Positions 1 to 5,637 of a DNA stretch of 10,467 nt are shown here, in pieces. Location: assembly GCA_964519955.1 (NCBI GenBank), contig CAZFLM010000138.1, positions 1 to 10,467 on the forward strand. Reading direction: 5' to 3'. This DNA is from CAZFLM01 sp964519955 (GTDB taxonomy: Bacteria; Armatimonadota; Chthonomonadetes; Chthonomonadales; CAJBBX01). Each line of letters opens with the position of its first letter. Position 1 is the first letter of the stretch. Under the pieces are notes generated by a model. It did not search any database and was not told the origin of the DNA. It was given only the letters and a program-made list of their open reading frames with translations. A program made the position numbers and the translations under genes.

Positions 1-34
1 GGCCAGGACGGGGCGGCGGCCCTAGGCCCTGGCC
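1..34 (+). terminator. GC-rich nested hairpin at the window edge
   Basis: GGCCAGG at 1-7 pairs with CCTGGCC at 28-34. Inside it GGGC at 11-14 can pair with GCCC at 19-22. No T-run follows. It could be the 3' end hairpin of a gene lying upstream of the window, but that gene cannot be seen. Confidence 0.2.
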
Positions 35-103
35 TGCGTCGCGCACATTGTACGGCGGCGGGGCGAGGGGAGTCAACCGAACGGGCCGATCCAGCCCCCT
101 GGT

Positions 104-225
104 CCCGGTGGTATGAAACCACCGGCAGCGTGGCGTCCCGCCGATCGTCCTCCGGACGGGTCTCACCCGAGCCCGCGAGGGCGTCCGGCCGCAGGCCACT
201 TTGCCGGTGGTTTCATACCACCGGG
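104..225. repeat. Perfect 23-bp inverted repeat pair, each copy itself a palindrome
   Basis: The 23 bases at 104-126 are the exact reverse complement of 203-225, separated by 76 bases. Each copy is also internally palindromic: 8-base arms CCGGTGGT and ACCACCGG around a 5-base centre, with an odd-length core TGGTATGAAACCA. No flanking direct repeat is visible. Two readings are possible. The first is a pair of operators for a dimeric repressor, with GntR-like TGGT/ACCA half-sites, governing the alpha-mannosidase gene that starts 127 bases downstream. The second is a REP/REPIN-type palindromic repeat doublet. The rest of 1-352 has no convincing gene. Confidence 0.75.
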
Positions 226-233
226 TCGCAGCC

Positions 234-261
234 GTTCGACGTTCGACCTTTGACTTTCGAC
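234..261 (+). repeat. Four tandem degenerate heptamers
   Basis: Four head-to-tail 7-base units read GTTCGAC, GTTCGAC, CTTTGAC and TTTCGAC, a consensus of nTTYGAC. They begin 8 bases after the right inverted-repeat copy and end 91 bases before the alpha-mannosidase start codon. They could be a binding array for a regulator or a relic of slippage. The third unit contains a -35-like TTTGAC, but no -10 box follows at a suitable distance. Confidence 0.5.
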
Positions 262-352
262 GCCTCCCAGCGGCCCGCCGGCAGGCAACCCCGCCCCCGA
301 CGCCGAACTGACCTGCAGCCGCACACGACATCACCCATCCACGGAGCGCACG

Positions 353-2824
353 ATGCCCGCTAACAAGAAGACGCTGCACGCCATCGGCAATGCCCATATC
401 GACCCGGTCTGGCTCTGGCGATGGCCCGAGGGCCTGGAGACCGTCCGGGCCACGTTCCAGTCCGCCCTCGACCGCATGCGGGAGTACCCCGACTTCGTCT
501 TCACGGGCAGCTCGGCCGCGTTCTATGCGTGGCTGGCGGACGTCGACCCCGGGATGCTGGAGGAGATCGCGGAGCGGGTGCGCGAGGGGCGCTGGGAGAT
601 CGTGGGCGGGTGGTGGATCCAGCCCGACGCCAATGTTCCGAGCGGGGAGTCGCTCTGCCGCCAGGCGCTCTACGGACAGCGCTTCTTCAAGGAGGCGTTC
701 GGCGTCACCGCGACAGTCGGCTACAACCCGGACACGTTCGGGCACCCCGGCAGCCTGCCGCAGATCCTGCGCCTCGCGGGGCTCACGCGCTACGCATTCC
801 TGCGCCCAGGGCCGCACGAGAAGGACGTCCCCGCGCCGATCTTCCACTGGCGCTCGCCTGACGGGTCCGACGTGCTGGCCGTGCGCATCCACGGGGCCTA
901 CTGCACGGGCGGCGACGAGCTGGCGGAGCACGTGGTCAACTGCGCGAAGGCCGCCGCGCCGACGCTCGACAACTACGCCATCTTCTACGGGGTGGGGAAC
1001 CACGGCGGCGGGCCGACCAAGCGCAACATCGAGTCGCTGCACGCCCTGGCGGATGGCGAGGCGGCAAGCGTGCGGCTGGGCCGGCTGGACGCCTTCTTCG
1101 CCGCGGTGGACGCCGAGGAGGCAGGGGGCGCGCAGGTCGCCGTCGTGCCGGACGAGCTGCAGCACCACGCGCGCGGCTGCTACACGGTCCACTCCGAGAT
1201 CAAGCGGGAGAACCGCCGCGTGGAGCACCTGCTGGGCACCGCGGAGCGCCTCGCCTCGGTGGCGAACTTCGTGGCGGGCCGCGCCTATCCGACGCAGGAC
1301 CTGGCGGAAGCGTGGCAGGCGCTGCTCTTCAACCAGTTCCACGACATCCTCGCCGGGACGAGCCTGCCCGAGGCCTACGTCGACGCGCGCGACCTGTTCG
1401 GCTACTCGGCCACCGTGGCGAGCAAGACGCTGCACCACTCGATCCAGGGCATCGCGCGCCAGATCGACACGCGCCCGTCCGAGGACGCCAGCCGCCCGGA
1501 CTATACCGGTTTCGCGGCCACGACCGGCTTCCCGCTGGTGGTGTTCAACCCGCTGCCCTGGCCGGTGACCACGGCGGTGGAGATCGAGCGGGGCTCGACG
1601 AAGGTGACGGAGGCCGACGGCACGCCGGTCCTCGCGCAGAACGTGCGCCCCACGACGGTGGCCGGGCAGCGCCGCGCGTGCTTCGTGACGGACCTGCCCG
1701 CACTCGGCTACAAGCTCTTCCGCTCCGACGTGGCGGAGGTGCAGGCCACGCCCTCGGCGCGCACGCTCTCGGTCACCGAGACGACGCTGGAGAACGACTT
1801 CTGGCGCATCCTGATCGACGCGAAGACCGGCGCCATGGTCTCGCTCTTCGACAAGCGCAACGGAGTCGAGGCGCTGGCCGGCCCGTCGAACGTGGGCGTG
1901 GTGGTCGACGACCCGAGCGACACGTGGAGCCACGACGTGGTCTCGTTCCGCACCGAGGTCGGCCGGTTCAGCGGCGCCCGCATCACCGTAGAGGAGAACG
2001 GCCCGGTGCGCGCGATGCTGCTCATCAAGACGTGGTTCGGCGCGTCGAGCATGGCCCAGCGGCTGTGCATCTACCGCGACATCGACGCCATCGAGTGCCG
2101 CACGGAGGTGAACTGGCAGGAGCAGCTCCGCATGATGAAGCTGGCCTTCCAGTGGAACGTGCAGGAGCCGGCCGCGACCTACGACATCCCGTATGGCTCC
2201 ATCGAGCGGGCCTGCAGCGGAGAGGAGGAGCCCGGCCAGCAGTGGCTCGACGTCTCCGGCAGCGCGACCGACGCCTCCGGCAAGTCCATCCGCTACGGCG
2301 TGGGCGTCACCAACGACAGCAAGTACGGGTTCGACGTGCTGGGCTCGGATGCTCGCATCAGCGTGCTGCGCAGCCCGGCCTATGCGCACCACGACCCGCA
2401 GAAGCTGGACCCCGCCCAGGCCTACGCATACATCGACCAGGGCATCCAGACCGTCTGCTGCCGCATCGTGCCGCACGCCGGCTCCTGGCAGGACGCCCAC
2501 CTGCCGCGCGTGGCCTACGAGGCGAACGTGAAGCCGCTCTGGGTGAACGAGTACGAGCACGAGGGCCCGCTGCCCGCCGAGGCCGCCTTCCTGACCTGCG
2601 ACGCGCCGAACGTGGTGCTGACCGTGCTGAAGGGTGCGGAAGATGGCGAGGGCTTCGTCGTCCGCGGCTACGAGGCGGAGGGCCGCGCAGTGGACGCGAC
2701 GATCTCCCTGCCGTACCTGGAGGCCGGCTTCCCCGCCGCGTTCGCCCCGCACCAGATCAGGACCTGGCGCATCGACGTGGCGGACGGCCTTACGGTGGCG
2801 GAGGTGGGGCTGCTGGAGGAGTAG
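353..2824 (+). CDS. Glycoside hydrolase family 38 alpha-mannosidase
   Basis: An 823-aa enzyme expected to hydrolyse alpha-mannosidic bonds with a zinc-dependent retaining mechanism. The GH38 signature begins at H15-I-D17, the first two zinc ligands, in 'NAHIDPVWLWR'. Next come 'GGWW' near 85-88 with 'PDANVPSGES', then N125-P-D127-T-F-G-H, where D127 is the expected nucleophile and zinc ligand. The last ligand is H330 in 'NQFHDILAGTS'. Residues about 1-265 are the catalytic domain, about 280-360 the helical middle domain, and the remainder the beta-rich C-terminal domains; the length is normal for bacterial GH38. No signal peptide is seen, so it is probably cytoplasmic, acting on imported manno-oligosaccharides. 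GGAG at 343-346 supports the ATG at 353. Mannosylglycerate hydrolase is a relative with other specificity that sequence alone cannot exclude. It is apparently monocistronic, preceded by palindromic operator-like sites. Confidence 0.95.
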   Translation: MPANKKTLHAIGNAHIDPVWLWRWPEGLETVRATFQSALDRMREYPDFVFTGSSAAFYAWLADVDPGMLEEIAERVREGRWEIVGGWWIQPDANVPSGESLCRQALYGQRFFKEAFGVTATVGYNPDTFGHPGSLPQILRLAGLTRYAFLRPGPHEKDVPAPIFHWRSPDGSDVLAVRIHGAYCTGGDELAEHVVNCAKAAAPTLDNYAIFYGVGNHGGGPTKRNIESLHALADGEAASVRLGRLDAFFAAVDAEEAGGAQVAVVPDELQHHARGCYTVHSEIKRENRRVEHLLGTAERLASVANFVAGRAYPTQDLAEAWQALLFNQFHDILAGTSLPEAYVDARDLFGYSATVASKTLHHSIQGIARQIDTRPSEDASRPDYTGFAATTGFPLVVFNPLPWPVTTAVEIERGSTKVTEADGTPVLAQNVRPTTVAGQRRACFVTDLPALGYKLFRSDVAEVQATPSARTLSVTETTLENDFWRILIDAKTGAMVSLFDKRNGVEALAGPSNVGVVVDDPSDTWSHDVVSFRTEVGRFSGARITVEENGPVRAMLLIKTWFGASSMAQRLCIYRDIDAIECRTEVNWQEQLRMMKLAFQWNVQEPAATYDIPYGSIERACSGEEEPGQQWLDVSGSATDASGKSIRYGVGVTNDSKYGFDVLGSDARISVLRSPAYAHHDPQKLDPAQAYAYIDQGIQTVCCRIVPHAGSWQDAHLPRVAYEANVKPLWVNEYEHEGPLPAEAAFLTCDAPNVVLTVLKGAEDGEGFVVRGYEAEGRAVDATISLPYLEAGFPAAFAPHQIRTWRIDVADGLTVAEVGLLEE

Positions 2825-2850
2825 GGGAAGGGCGGGGGCTGGGGGCTGGG
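2824..2850 (+). other. G-quadruplex motif directly after the GH38 stop
   Basis: Five G-runs of 3-5 bases (2824-2827, 2830-2832, 2834-2838, 2841-2845, 2848-2850) are separated by loops of only 1-2 bases. This satisfies the usual four-run quadruplex rule with very short loops. It lies on the sense strand, so it would also exist in the 3' end of the alpha-mannosidase mRNA, where it could affect termination or decay. A further G-run follows at 2857-2861. Confidence 0.55.
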
Positions 2851-2857
2851 TGTTATG

Positions 2858-2898
2858 GGGGCCGGCTGAGGAGGCGCGAGCCTAGCGTTGCCGGCCCC
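2858..2898 (+). terminator. Strong GC hairpin downstream of the GH38 gene
   Basis: GGGGCCGGC at 2858-2866 pairs perfectly with GCCGGCCCC at 2890-2898. An inner hairpin has arms AGGC (2872-2875) and GCCT (2880-2883) around a GCGA tetraloop of the GNRA type. No U-tract follows, so intrinsic termination is uncertain. The 3' arm overlaps the first conserved block of the RNA-like element that follows, so the two structures would compete. Confidence 0.4.
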
Positions 2899-3048
2899 AT
2901 GCCCTCGTGCGCGGATTCCTTGCGCCCTCCCTCGCCGACGCGCGTCGCCCGGCGCGGGGCGCCGCTCCATCCGCGGGCTCGGGCGCTGCCGAGCGTGGGC
3001 TGCCTCGGTGTCCATGGGATGTTCGGTCCCATCGACATGCTCACCGGG
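2896..3048 (+). ncRNA. Candidate structured RNA element, copy A
   Basis: A two-block element recurs before the pseudopilin gene at 9260. Block 1 (2896-2912) begins CCCATGCCCT, identical over 10 bases to 8917-8926. Block 2 (2995-3048) matches 9094-9147 at 43 of 54 positions without gaps. The blocks are nested partners: CCCAT 2896-2900 with ATGGG 3014-3018, and GCCC 2901-2904 with GGGC 2997-3000, leaving a conserved CCTCGGT in the 3' side loop. Between the blocks, sequence and length differ, as in peripheral stems of structured RNAs. It lies ahead of the regulator gene. The pairing bases are invariant, so covariation does not yet support the fold. I recognise no known riboswitch class; a conserved DNA site or small mobile repeat is the alternative. 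Confidence 0.4.
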
Positions 3049-3063
3049 CATCCGGCCGGAGCA

Positions 3064-3104
3064 GGGAGCGCTCCCGGCGGGGCTGGGCCGCGGAGCGGGC
3101 CAGC
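3064..3104 (+). terminator. Two consecutive hairpins between copy A and the regulator promoter
   Basis: The perfect palindrome GGGAGCGCTCCC lies at 3064-3075. Next, GCTGG 3082-3086 pairs with CCAGC 3100-3104, extended across a G-G mismatch by three inner pairs. They sit 3' of the conserved RNA-like block, where an expression platform or terminator would be. The downstream bases ATATAGGTTGT are not a clean U-tract. Confidence 0.3.
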
Positions 3105-3153
3105 ATATAGGTTGTCGCCAGCAAGGCTGTATGAAGATCGGTACCAGTACGGA

Positions 3154-3183
3154 TTGACAATACCTGTCTTCGGTATGTATAGT
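3154..3183 (+). promoter_or_regulatory. Sigma70-type promoter of the regulator gene
   Basis: A perfect -35 TTGACA (3154-3159) and a -10 TATAGT (3178-3183) are separated by 18 bases. The spacer contains ATACC (3160-3164) and GGTAT (3172-3176) as inverted arms, an operator-like placement. Transcription would start near 3190, about 80 bases before the regulator's ATG. CCTGTCT followed by GGTAT in the spacer recurs in the promoter at 3741. Confidence 0.65.
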
Positions 3184-3269
3184 GATGCTGGCGTGGGAGG
3201 TTAGTAGCCTGTCTGCTGGCTTCAGCGCCAACGCGAGCACACCAATCCACTATCCCGGGAGATACTGCC

Positions 3270-3704
3270 ATGGCGCTCACCCCCCCTGATGCCACGGGCT
3301 CGCCTGGAAGGCCTCGGATTTGGTCGTCTGCGCCGAGCCAGTATGGCGCGATCCATGCGGCGCCCTCGGGCGACAGCGCGGCCCCGGACGCCAGCATGCC
3401 GCGCGTGTACATGGTTCGACGGCGCCGAGCGGAGGTGCCGAAGGCCATTCGCGAGCTGCTTGACGCGGTCGTCGAGTTGGAGGCAGCCAGCAGCGCCAGA
3501 CTCGCCCGGCATCTGGGCATCTCGGAGTACGGGATCGAAGCGCGCTTCCGCCGAGCCATGGTCCTGTTCGGCGTCGAGAGCCGGACCGAGGTGATGGTGG
3601 TCGCCATGAAGCACGGCATCACCTCGTCGCTGCCCTCGCACGTGCCCGCACCGACCGTCGAACCCCCCGTCGCCGCCGTTGTCTCGGAGCGAATGCTGCG
3701 GTAG
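3270..3704 (+). CDS. Small regulator with a LuxR/GerE-type helix-turn-helix
   Basis: A 144-aa protein. Residues 1-55 are Pro/Ala/Ser-rich and look disordered, ending in a basic patch 'RRRR' at 50-53. Residues about 60-118 resemble the LuxR/GerE DNA-binding domain: 'LARHLGIS' at 78-85 for the helix-turn-helix, then 'LFGVESRTEVMVVAMKHGI' at 99-117, which matches the family pattern of a Gly-Val, SRTEA and a closing Gly-Ile/Leu. There is no receiver or ligand domain, so it may be a stand-alone DNA-binding protein. GGGAGA at 3257-3262 supports the ATG at 3270. Its own promoter and that of the following operon share a spacer motif, so I infer autoregulation plus control of the operon. The degenerate recognition helix leaves DNA binding unproven. 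Confidence 0.7.
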   Translation: MALTPPDATGSPGRPRIWSSAPSQYGAIHAAPSGDSAAPDASMPRVYMVRRRRAEVPKAIRELLDAVVELEAASSARLARHLGISEYGIEARFRRAMVLFGVESRTEVMVVAMKHGITSSLPSHVPAPTVEPPVAAVVSERMLR

Positions 3705-3740
3705 GCCCGCTCGTGCCAATACTGTACCGAAAAGCGTACC

Positions 3741-3769
3741 TTGACGGACAGCCTCCTGTCTGGTATCCT
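3741..3769 (+). promoter_or_regulatory. Sigma70-type promoter of the eight-gene operon
   Basis: TTGACG (3741-3746), a 17-base spacer, and TATCCT (3764-3769). The spacer holds the inverted repeat GACAG-cctc-CTGTC (3747-3760). CCTGTCTGGTAT (3755-3766) matches the regulator promoter's CCTGTCTTCGGTAT apart from a 2-base insertion. Both promoters also have two GTAC tetramers immediately upstream of -35 (3724-3727 and 3736-3739 here; 3141-3144 and 3147-3150 there). The leader from about 3776 to 3895 has no gene. Confidence 0.6.
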
Positions 3770-3782
3770 GGTAGGCGTTGCC

Positions 3783-3794
3783 GCAAGCGCTTGC
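3783..3794. promoter_or_regulatory. LacI-family-like operator palindrome GCAAGCGCTTGC
   Basis: A perfect 12-bp even palindrome with central CG lies just downstream of the predicted start of transcription (about +8 to +19). LacI/PurR-type repressors recognise sites of the form GCAAnCGnTTGC, often in this position. No LacI-family gene lies in the window, so the cognate protein would be encoded elsewhere. A simple mRNA 5' hairpin is the alternative. Confidence 0.4.
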
Positions 3795-3895
3795 AGGCCC
3801 TTGTCCCCGGGCGACCGAGTGGATACGCAAGCGGCGCGAGCGCGGTAGTGCGGCTTCCCCCCTGCCAGCGCGCGAATCCTCTCGAAGGGGTTGCG

Positions 3896-4033
3896 ATGGT
3901 CGCCAAGAGTAGGTCCCGGTGGATTGTCATGACGGTTCTGGCGGTCTGCTTGGGAGCGTGCGCCGGCGCCATGATCGGCCGAGTGCTGCCTGCACACCGA
4001 AGCGGAGGGTGCGGATGCACGGCCTATCAGTAA
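3896..4033 (+). CDS. 45-aa membrane peptide or small lipoprotein, first gene of the operon
   Basis: AAGGGG at 3885-3890 lies five bases before the ATG at 3896, and the gene overlaps the next one by 19 bases, so it is likely real and translationally coupled. The protein has a basic start (MVAKSRSR), a hydrophobic stretch at about 9-30 and a short tail ending CGCTAYQ. 'LGAC' at 19-22 could be a lipobox, which would give a lipoprotein of about 24 residues; otherwise it is a single-pass membrane peptide. The C-G-C near the tail is noteworthy beside a redox protein. An in-frame ATG at 3713 is rejected because it precedes the promoter. I recognise no family. Confidence 0.55.
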   Translation: MVAKSRSRWIVMTVLAVCLGACAGAMIGRVLPAHRSGGCGCTAYQ

Positions 4034-5160
4034 GGCTCAGGCCGGCGATGGTTGCGCTCGTGGCCTCGCACCTGGCCTGGTTCACGGCGGCGTGCCTGCT
4101 CGCTGGAGCCTACGTCCGTGGCACTCGGCTCGATGCCGACCGGAGCACGATCGCCTACGGGTTCGAGGTGCCGACCCTCAGGTACGGCGATCGCCTGCCT
4201 CCGTTCTCCCTTCCAGACACCGGCGGCCAGCTCTGGAATAACGCCTCGCTCCTCGGCCACTGGACGCTCCTCTCCATCGGTAGTTCGTCGTGCCCCTCAT
4301 GCCGCGAGCAGTGGCGCGAACTCAGCACGCAGGCTGCCGCGGGCGATTCGTACCGAACCGAACTGGTCCTCAGCGCGGGCACCGTCGTCGGCTCCTTCGC
4401 CAGAGCGTGCTCCGACTACCGCAAGGAGGCCCGCATCGGCCTCCCGATGCTGCTCGACGAGAACTCCGTGCTGGCGCGCAGGGTGTCGGATCGGAGTGGG
4501 CGCTTTCCCCTTGCTGTGTTGGTGGACCCGCATGCTCGCGTCCGGTTCGTCGCGTTCGGGCATCGAGCCGGCACGCTGCGCGACGATATCCGCCAGGTCC
4601 TGGCTGGAGGCGCCCTCGTCGTTCCGCCGGGCCTGCGGCCGGAGCGCCTCTCCGCTGACGTTCAGGTTGCCGGCAGATCGCGCGACTTCGCGACCCTCAT
4701 TCGACCGGGCTGGTCGGTGGTCACCGTCGCCGCTCCGGGATGCCCGCGCTGCAACCTCCGCCTGAACGCGCTCGCGCGGTTCAAGTTCGGCCCCCGAATG
4801 CGCTGCATTGTGGTCGTCCGCTCGGTTCAGGATGCTGCGCAGCTTCAGGCCATGCTCGGCACTCTCCCCATCATGGTGGTCGCTGACACGAAGTGGCGGC
4901 TCGCCAAGCAGCTTGGAGCGCACGAGGTCCCTAGCACGTACGTGACAAAAGGTGGTGGACTTGTGTTCACCAGTCGTACAAGCGGTCCCGATCTGGCCCT
5001 GTGGTCGGTCATCGGCGCCGCACTCGACGGCCGCGTTCGCAGCGGCCACGCCCCTGCGCGGCAAGCCGGATCCCAACCGGCGCCCGCCGCGTCGTCGGAA
5101 GCCGACCCCACGCCCTCAAAGCGCAAGCATCTGTCGCCGCGGTCGGTGGTGCCAGCGTGA
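4015..5160 (+). CDS. Membrane-anchored protein with two thioredoxin-like domains
   Basis: A 381-aa protein. A hydrophobic segment at about 12-33 after a basic start should anchor it, with both domains outside the cytoplasm. Domain 1 (about 55-198) is redoxin/TlpA-MauD-like: 'YGDRLPPFSLPDTGG' leads to C93-P-S-C96, with a likely cis-proline at P165. Domain 2 (about 212-340) carries C243-P-R-C246 and a cis-proline at P306 in 'EVPSTYV'. Residues 341-381 are a Pro/Ala/Ser-rich tail. Two different CxxC pairs suggest electron relay or disulfide formation and isomerisation. The next gene encodes an exported 15-cysteine protein, the obvious client. GGAGG at 4004-4008 supports the ATG at 4015, whose codon lies inside the preceding gene. 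The large in-frame upstream extension (from 3919) has no signal or ribosome site and is rejected. Confidence 0.85.
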   Translation: MHGLSVRLRPAMVALVASHLAWFTAACLLAGAYVRGTRLDADRSTIAYGFEVPTLRYGDRLPPFSLPDTGGQLWNNASLLGHWTLLSIGSSSCPSCREQWRELSTQAAAGDSYRTELVLSAGTVVGSFARACSDYRKEARIGLPMLLDENSVLARRVSDRSGRFPLAVLVDPHARVRFVAFGHRAGTLRDDIRQVLAGGALVVPPGLRPERLSADVQVAGRSRDFATLIRPGWSVVTVAAPGCPRCNLRLNALARFKFGPRMRCIVVVRSVQDAAQLQAMLGTLPIMVVADTKWRLAKQLGAHEVPSTYVTKGGGLVFTSRTSGPDLALWSVIGAALDGRVRSGHAPARQAGSQPAPAASSEADPTPSKRKHLSPRSVVPA

Positions 5161-5178
5161 CCATCCTGCGGGCTCCAG

Positions 5179-5238
5179 TCTCGGTGCCAACCAGCCGAGA
5201 ATGTGCTGAGTGGGTATGGGGGCGAGCTAACAACTCGC
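5179..5238 (+). promoter_or_regulatory. Two intercistronic hairpins before the cysteine-rich gene
   Basis: TCTCGG 5179-5184 pairs with CCGAGA 5195-5200, and GCGAG 5222-5226 pairs with CTCGC 5234-5238. The second ends three bases before the GGAGGGG ribosome site. This is the only sizeable gap inside the operon (96 bases). The hairpins may mark mRNA processing or stabilisation, letting the cysteine-rich protein be made in excess over its neighbours. No promoter is evident here. Confidence 0.35.
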
Positions 5239-5256
5239 GAGGAGGGGATGAGGACT

Positions 5257-5637
5257 ATGCTCCGCAGATTGAAGTCCGCGATGACGCTCTGCGCGTACAT
5301 CGGACTCGTGGCGTCTCTCGCCTTGCCCGGAACGAAGCAGGCGATCGGCCTGACTTGTTCCGGCAGCGTCGTGAACAACTGCAACGGGCCCGAGTGGCAT
5401 GGCTGCGTCATCCAGCATGACTGTCCGTCGGTCAACTTCTGCCTGGAAGACCCGTACACCGCGAAGTGCAGCACGCTCTTGCGCGACTTTACGTGTACGA
5501 TCGACTATGCATGGGTGCTGTGCTACTCCAAGAACAACTACCTGGTTGGATGCACGATCTGCTCGGCTCCCTACAACAACGGTTGCTGCTACACGCTGAC
5601 CGGGCAGCCCTACTGCCCCGGCGAGGACTGCTGTTGA
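5257..5637 (+). CDS. Exported cysteine-rich small protein (15 Cys in the mature form)
   Basis: A 126-aa protein: basic start (MLRRLK), a hydrophobic core at about 9-24 and a probable signal-peptidase site after A29-I-G31. The mature part, about 95 residues, has cysteines at 34, 42, 50, 56, 62, 71, 80, 89, 99, 102, 110, 111, 120, 125 and 126, plus many Asn, Gly and Tyr. It should fold with about seven disulfides outside the cytoplasm. The 'YAWVLCYS' and later 'NNGCC' segments faintly recall MauA, the methylamine dehydrogenase light chain, whose maturation uses the thioredoxin-like MauD; the second MauA cofactor Trp region is absent, so enzyme activity is not implied. A toxin, adhesin or structural protein is equally possible. 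GGAGG at 5241-5245 favours the ATG at 5257; the ATG at 5248 is too close to it. Confidence 0.8.
   Translation: MLRRLKSAMTLCAYIGLVASLALPGTKQAIGLTCSGSVVNNCNGPEWHGCVIQHDCPSVNFCLEDPYTAKCSTLLRDFTCTIDYAWVLCYSKNNYLVGCTICSAPYNNGCCYTLTGQPYCPGEDCC

Noticed and set aside
104..225. A short insertion element with 23-bp terminal repeats
   Set aside because: No target duplication and no coding content in the 76-base interior; the copies are self-palindromic, which favours operators or REP-type repeats.
130..363. 77-aa open frame upstream of the alpha-mannosidase
   Set aside because: No ribosome site. It contains the palindromic repeat and heptamers and overlaps the well-supported GH38 start.
2896..3048. 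Known riboswitch classes (c-di-GMP GEMM, cobalamin, TPP, SAM, glycine)
   Set aside because: I could not find the signature loops of these classes in either copy.
1312..3204. Long alternate-frame open reading frame over the alpha-mannosidase and beyond
   Set aside because: It overlaps the GH38 frame, is extremely Arg/Gly/Ala-rich, has no motif, and reflects GC-rich codon bias.
2668..3240. Reverse-strand frames sharing 'HPM.TE.AH' with a reverse frame near 9100
   Set aside because: The similarity comes from the conserved nucleotide block. Most differences would change amino acids, so an RNA or DNA element fits better than a gene.
5257..5637. A true methylamine dehydrogenase light chain
   Set aside because: Resemblance is limited to one short segment, the second cofactor Trp region is missing, and no heavy-chain or accessory genes are present.
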